Source: Paludibacterium sp. B53371
Lineage (GTDB): Bacteria; Pseudomonadota; Gammaproteobacteria; Burkholderiales; Chromobacteriaceae
Direction: 5' to 3'
Assembly: GCF_018802765.1 (NCBI RefSeq)
Contig: NZ_CP069163.1
Coordinates: 2,924,311-2,988,310, forward strand
Length of the DNA: 64,000 nucleotides
Made by a program: the position numbers and the translations under genes. Positions within the stretch are counted from its first letter, which is position 1; each line of letters begins with the position of its first letter. This document shows, piece after piece, positions 60,497 to 64,000 of the stretch. The notes under the pieces were generated by a model. That model worked only from the letters and a program-made list of their open reading frames with translations, had not been told where the DNA came from and did no database searches.

Positions 60497-60571
60497 TGGC
60501 TGGGGAGGTAGGGATCGAACCTACGAATGCCGGAATCAAAATCCGGTGCCTTACCACTTGGCGACTCCCCA
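60497..60571 (-). tRNA. glnT: tRNA-Gln (anticodon TTG)
   Basis: 75 nt including an encoded CCA. The acceptor stem TGGGGAG pairs with CTCCCCA, the D-loop is GCCAAGTGGTAAGGC, the anticodon loop is TTTTGAT with anticodon TTG, and the T arm has GTAGGTTCGATCCCTAC. It lies 9 bases downstream of ispE and upstream of prs, the usual betaproteobacterial order. The gene symbol varies between annotations. Confidence 0.97.
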
Positions 60572-60580
60572 GTAATCTGC

Positions 60581-61420
60581 TCAGACCGTGTCGTACAGCG
60601 GGTGGTGATCCAACCCCTTGGCCACAAAGCCGTTGTACTTTTCTGACACTAGCCGAAAAATTCTTGCTGCCTCGTTTTCGCTGCCACACTCTAGGAAAAC
60701 ACAACTTCCCGAGCCTGTCATCAACGGCGAACCGAATTTTCCTAGTTCGTCCAGCGCATTTTTTACCGCCGGATACAGCTTGATTACAACGCCTTGCAGA
60801 TCGTTTCCTGCTTGCTGCGTCGTTTCGAGGATTGGCATTATGCTTGGCTTGGAATCCCTTGTCAACAGGGGCGATGAAAAAATTTCAGCGGTCGGCACAT
60901 GCACACCAGGATGCAGGACGACATACCATTTTTCCGGCAGGCTGAGCGCGGTGAGTTCTTCACCCACGCCACGCGCAAAAGCGTTCTGTCCGAAAATAAA
61001 GACAGGCACATCAGCACCGAGTGACAACCCGATTTCCATCAGTCGCTCGCGAGACAGACCGGTTTCCCACAAACGATTCAGCACCATCAGCACCGTCGCG
61101 GCATCCGAGCTGCCGCCACCCAGCCCCCCACCCATGGGGATACGCTTGCTGACGCGCAGATCGGCCCCCGCCTGACAGCCGGTCTCCTTCTGCAGCAGGC
61201 GCGCCGCACGCACGGTCAGATCCGCTTCCGCTGCCACGCCGGGAATCGGGTCGTGCAGCACGATGCGCCCATCGTCGCGCAACGCCACCAGGACGTCATC
61301 GCCATAGTCCACAAAGCGAAAGACGGTTTCCAGCAGGTGGTAGCCGTCACTGCGGCGCCCCACCACCTTGAGCATCAGGTTGAGCTTGGCCGGAGCCGGA
61401 TAAGATTGAAAGGCATTCAT
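60581..61420 (-). CDS. ispE: 4-diphosphocytidyl-2-C-methyl-D-erythritol kinase IspE
   Basis: 279-residue GHMP kinase of the non-mevalonate isoprenoid pathway. SYPAPAKLNLMLKVVGRRSDGYHLLETVF is the IspE N-terminus with the catalytic Lys and Asp region; RIPMGGGLGGGSSDAATVLMVL (about 90-111) is the ATP loop, and SPLMTGSGSCVFLECGS motif III. The start at 61420 is chosen; ATG codons at 61426 and 61435 are possible and none has a strong ribosome site. Nineteen bases after lolB. Confidence 0.95.
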   Translation of the reverse strand: MNAFQSYPAPAKLNLMLKVVGRRSDGYHLLETVFRFVDYGDDVLVALRDDGRIVLHDPIPGVAAEADLTVRAARLLQKETGCQAGADLRVSKRIPMGGGLGGGSSDAATVLMVLNRLWETGLSRERLMEIGLSLGADVPVFIFGQNAFARGVGEELTALSLPEKWYVVLHPGVHVPTAEIFSSPLLTRDSKPSIMPILETTQQAGNDLQGVVIKLYPAVKNALDELGKFGSPLMTGSGSCVFLECGSENEAARIFRLVSEKYNGFVAKGLDHHPLYDTV

Positions 61421-61439
61421 GGGCATGACGTACAAAAGA

Positions 61440-61982
61440 TTATTGCCAGCGGTAGGTCACCAGCCGGATGGTCAGATCATCGCGGCTCAGGTCAACACGT
61501 TTCGGATAGGGACTGGCCGCATCAGGGTCACTCAGGAAACGGATACGCCAGCCCTGCTGCAGCAGATTGCCTTCGGCATCGTAGGCTTCGGTCTCCCCCG
61601 GCGCCGGGCGCCCGCGAATCCACCAAACAAGATTGCCCAGCGGCAGCGGCCAGCCCAGACGTGCCTGGGTCAGGCTCTCCACGTCAGGGGCCTGCCAGGT
61701 CTTGCCATCGGCCTGCAACGTCACGCCCGCGGCATCGCGCTGCAGACGCGCGACGGTGGTGCCAACCGGGGTATTGACCGACAGCTCATCACTGGCCACG
61801 CTGTGCGTCCACTCGAAATTGGCGGTGTGCCCGCGCCCGGCCATATCCACGGCCAGACGCCCGGAGACGCTGAACGGACTGTCGACCGACGACTGCTGGC
61901 CGGCGGTCGGGCGGAACAAGGCTTCCTTGCTGGCGCAGGCAGACAGCAGCGCCAGCAGGCAGAGTATCCACCAGTGCCTCAT
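61440..61982 (-). CDS. lolB: Outer-membrane lipoprotein insertion receptor LolB
   Basis: 180-residue lipoprotein that accepts lipoproteins from LolA and inserts them in the outer membrane. The signal peptide ends in the lipobox LLSACAS, with the lipidated Cys at about residue 16. FSVSGRLAVDMAGRGHTANFEWTH, PVGTTVARLQRDAAGVTLQADGK, LPLGNLVWWIRGRPAPGE and GWRIRF are LolB landmarks. The start at 61982 overlaps the upstream TPR gene by ATGA; the longer frame is not used. Confidence 0.93.
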   Translation of the reverse strand: MRHWWILCLLALLSACASKEALFRPTAGQQSSVDSPFSVSGRLAVDMAGRGHTANFEWTHSVASDELSVNTPVGTTVARLQRDAAGVTLQADGKTWQAPDVESLTQARLGWPLPLGNLVWWIRGRPAPGETEAYDAEGNLLQQGWRIRFLSDPDAASPYPKRVDLSRDDLTIRLVTYRWQ

Positions 61983-63730
61983 TGCTGCACCGTCAGACGC
62001 TTCATGGTCTCGTCCAGTGCCGGGTGGGTTCCAGCGGCCTGCAAGGCCTTGTTCCACAGCGCACGCGCCTCATCCTGGCGACCGAGCGACCAGAGCACCT
62101 CGCCATAGTGGGCCGCCACCTCCTGATCAGGCAGCAGACTGTAAGCACGGGACAGATACTGCAGTGACTCTTCGCTGCGCCCCAGCTTGAACAGTACCCA
62201 GCCCATGCTGTCGATGATCATGGCGTTGTTGGGCTCGATACGCAGCGCACGGTTGATCAGACCATAAGCCTCCTGGTAACGGTTGGTGCGCGTTGTCAGG
62301 ATATAGCCCAGGGCATTGAGGGCCTGCTGGTTTTCCGGCTGCAGTTTCAACACCTGGCGCAGATCGCGCTCGGCGGCGGCCGTATCCTGACGGGCATCCG
62401 AGATCAGCGCCCGCTCATACAGCAGGTCAGGCCGCTTACCACTCTGTTTCAAGGCATCGCTGAGCATGGCATAGGCAAGATCGTAGCGCTTGGCCTCACG
62501 GGCAATCTCGGCGCTGGCCAGCGTCAGTTGCAGCCGTTCCTCCGCCGAACTGCCCAGCCGCCCCAGTCGGGCGATGGCCTGGTCGGTCTGGCCGGCCTGG
62601 GCCTCCAGATAAGCCTGCCTGACCTGGGCCGCCATGTACTGACTGCCCTTCGGGACTTGCAGATACCAGCGCGAAGCGGCCGCATTATCCCCCTGGGCTT
62701 CAGCGATCTGCCCGAGCGAATAGGTCAGAAAGCCGGTATCCGGATAGTGCTCTGCCAACGCGGCCTCCAGATCGCGCCGGGCAGCCGGCAGGTCATTCAG
62801 CTCGAAAGCAAGCAGACCGGTCGCATACAGCAGCTCCGGCTGGCGCGGGTATTGCGGCAACAATCGCTCGAAAGCCGCCCGGGCCTCGACAAACTGCTTC
62901 TGCGACACCAGCAGGCGCGGATAGGCCATTTTCATTTCGAAGGAGGCCTCCGGGCGACGGGCCAGTTCCTTCTTCAGCAGGGCCAGGGCCGCGAGAGGCT
63001 GATCCTTGCGCAGCCGGTCGGCCAGCCAGGCGACGGGCAAATCCCATTTGGGCGCCAGCGTCGCAAGCCGATCCAGCTCCTGATCAACGACCTCTGTCTT
63101 GCCGCTGTCTGCCGCCGCAGTCAGCAGGGCAAACCGTGCTTCGGGCAGGTCGGGATAGTTCTTGGCCAGCGTATCGACCATGGCATAAGCCGCTGCCTTG
63201 TCTTTCTGCCCCGGCACCATACGTACCAATTGCTGGAAAACCGGCGAAGCCATGTCCGGCTGCCTGGCCAGCAACTCGTCGATCAGCCGCTGAGACTCAG
63301 TCAGCTTGCCGGTACGCAGGGTCACCACGATCAGTTGCTCCCGCGCACGCAGCGAGTCCGGATCTATCTGCAACCACAGTTGCAGGGCTTCGCTGGCGGT
63401 ATCCATATTGCCGGCCACCAGGGCAAATTGCGCCGCCCGCTCTGCCAGACGCGGATCCCGGGTCTGTTTCGCCAGTGTCAGTTCAGTCACGGAGGCAGAG
63501 GCTACGGCGCCGCGCTGGGCGGCAATTTCACTGGCCAGGACACCAAACAGCAACTCGGGGCTCAGGTCCATTTTCGGATAACGCGCCACCTCGCTGTCCG
63601 GGACACCGGCAGATGCCGATGCCGCGGAGCGGGCCATGGGCGCGGGCGCGGGGGGCTGGTTGACGGCACAAGCCGTCAACGAAGAAAGCAGAATCAGCAA
63701 CAGGGGGCGTTTTAGCGATTTCATCAGCAT
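61979..63730 (-). CDS. Tetratricopeptide-repeat lipoprotein
   Basis: 583-residue protein with an N-terminal lipoprotein signal ([14 protein letters not shown]; lipidated Cys about residue 21), a Pro/Ala-rich linker, then stacked TPR-like helices through the rest. Visible units include [40 protein letters not shown] and the best one, [29 protein letters not shown]. It should sit in the outer-membrane inner leaflet as a scaffold. Its coupling to lolB suggests a role in envelope assembly, but the partner is unknown. Such genes often precede lolB in betaproteobacteria. Confidence 0.85.
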   Translation of the reverse strand: MLMKSLKRPLLLILLSSLTACAVNQPPAPAPMARSAASASAGVPDSEVARYPKMDLSPELLFGVLASEIAAQRGAVASASVTELTLAKQTRDPRLAERAAQFALVAGNMDTASEALQLWLQIDPDSLRAREQLIVVTLRTGKLTESQRLIDELLARQPDMASPVFQQLVRMVPGQKDKAAAYAMVDTLAKNYPDLPEARFALLTAAADSGKTEVVDQELDRLATLAPKWDLPVAWLADRLRKDQPLAALALLKKELARRPEASFEMKMAYPRLLVSQKQFVEARAAFERLLPQYPRQPELLYATGLLAFELNDLPAARRDLEAALAEHYPDTGFLTYSLGQIAEAQGDNAAASRWYLQVPKGSQYMAAQVRQAYLEAQAGQTDQAIARLGRLGSSAEERLQLTLASAEIAREAKRYDLAYAMLSDALKQSGKRPDLLYERALISDARQDTAAAERDLRQVLKLQPENQQALNALGYILTTRTNRYQEAYGLINRALRIEPNNAMIIDSMGWVLFKLGRSEESLQYLSRAYSLLPDQEVAAHYGEVLWSLGRQDEARALWNKALQAAGTHPALDETMKRLTVQQ

Positions 63731-63805
63731 GGAATCATTTTCTGGCGAATGGGTAGAATAACATGCGTAACGACCAACATTTCATTTTCTGGGGCCACTT
63801 CAGCC

Positions 63806-64000
63806 ATGCCCGAATTACCGGAAGTCGAGACCACCCGCCGCGGCGTCGAGCCCTGGCTGCTAGACCGAACCATCCACGATGTCGTGGTAAGGGAAGACCG
63901 CCTGCGCTGGCGGGTGCCACCACATCTTGCCGAGACCCTGCGCGGCCTGCGTGTGCGTGCCGTCGAGCGACGGGCAAAATACCTGTTGCTGCACTTTGAT
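63806..64000 (+). CDS. mutM: Formamidopyrimidine-DNA glycosylase MutM/Fpg, 3'-truncated by the window edge
   Basis: First 65 codons only. ATGCCCGAATTACCG encodes [18 protein letters not shown], the invariant Fpg/Nei start with catalytic Pro2 (after Met removal) and Glu3. [16 protein letters not shown] follows, including the conserved Lys near residue 59. The bifunctional enzyme removes 8-oxoguanine. Divergent from the TPR-lolB-ispE operon. Confidence 0.95.
   Translation, partial: MPELPEVETTRRGVEPWLLDRTIHDVVVREDRLRWRVPPHLAETLRGLRVRAVERRAKYLLLHFD

Overview
The window reads as chromosome of a betaproteobacterium, most likely of the Neisseriales/Chromobacteriaceae group. The grounds are gene order and protein style: sspA-sspB beside petABC, a groESL operon with both CIRCE and a heat-shock promoter, and the lolB-ispE-tRNA(Gln)-prs-rplY-pth-ychF housekeeping block. 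Genus and species cannot be fixed from sequence reading alone. No CRISPR array, rRNA operon, replication origin or prophage was seen.

Layout. 1-8.9 kb is core: the 3' part of an ammonium transporter gene, sspB/sspA, the cytochrome bc1 operon petABC, a Nif3-like metal protein, groESL and a BvgA/EvgA-type response regulator. 9-37.6 kb is a surface-polysaccharide (O-antigen or capsule) locus, visibly more AT-rich than its flanks. It holds a WecA/WbpL-type initiating transferase, a zone of insertion sequences (10.5-16.1 kb), rmlA and rmlC, a UDP-GlcNAc(A) 4-epimerase, several glycosyltransferases, a WbpS-like amidotransferase, a Wzy/WaaL-like membrane protein, a PglK-like ABC flippase and a long minus-strand operon for an unusual GDP-heptose-derived sugar. 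38-44 kb holds gltB/gltD. 44-51 kb holds a cardiolipin-synthase-like protein, rmlD and rmlB (separated from rmlA/C by about 33 kb), a Cys/Met trans-sulfuration enzyme and a long-chain acyl-CoA synthetase. 51-55.7 kb is a compact ethanolamine module (eutBC, permease, AraC regulator). 55.7-56.7 kb holds an unrecognised 333-residue protein with a hexanucleotide repeat. 56.9-64 kb is conserved housekeeping, ending in the first 65 codons of mutM.

How the polysaccharide genes fit together (inference from families). RmlA, B, C and D make dTDP-L-rhamnose. The WbpO/TviB-type dehydrogenase (36.3 kb) and WbpP/TviC-type epimerase (16.3 kb) would make UDP-GalNAcA, and the asparagine-synthase homologue would amidate the uronic acid. 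GmhA, HddA, GmhB and HddC make GDP-D-glycero-alpha-D-manno-heptose. Interleaved with these four are a PLP enzyme with His at the usual catalytic Lys position (ColD/RfbH-type 3-dehydratase signature), a split transketolase, two SDR enzymes and an LhgO-like flavoprotein. Together they suggest a 3-deoxy and possibly two-carbon-extended or branched heptose derivative. This block is the best candidate for an undescribed system here.

The insertion-sequence zone is layered. An old IS5-family transposase relic is split by an IS2-group element with a perfect 5-bp target duplication. A separate intact-looking IS3-family element truncates a second IS3-family relic.
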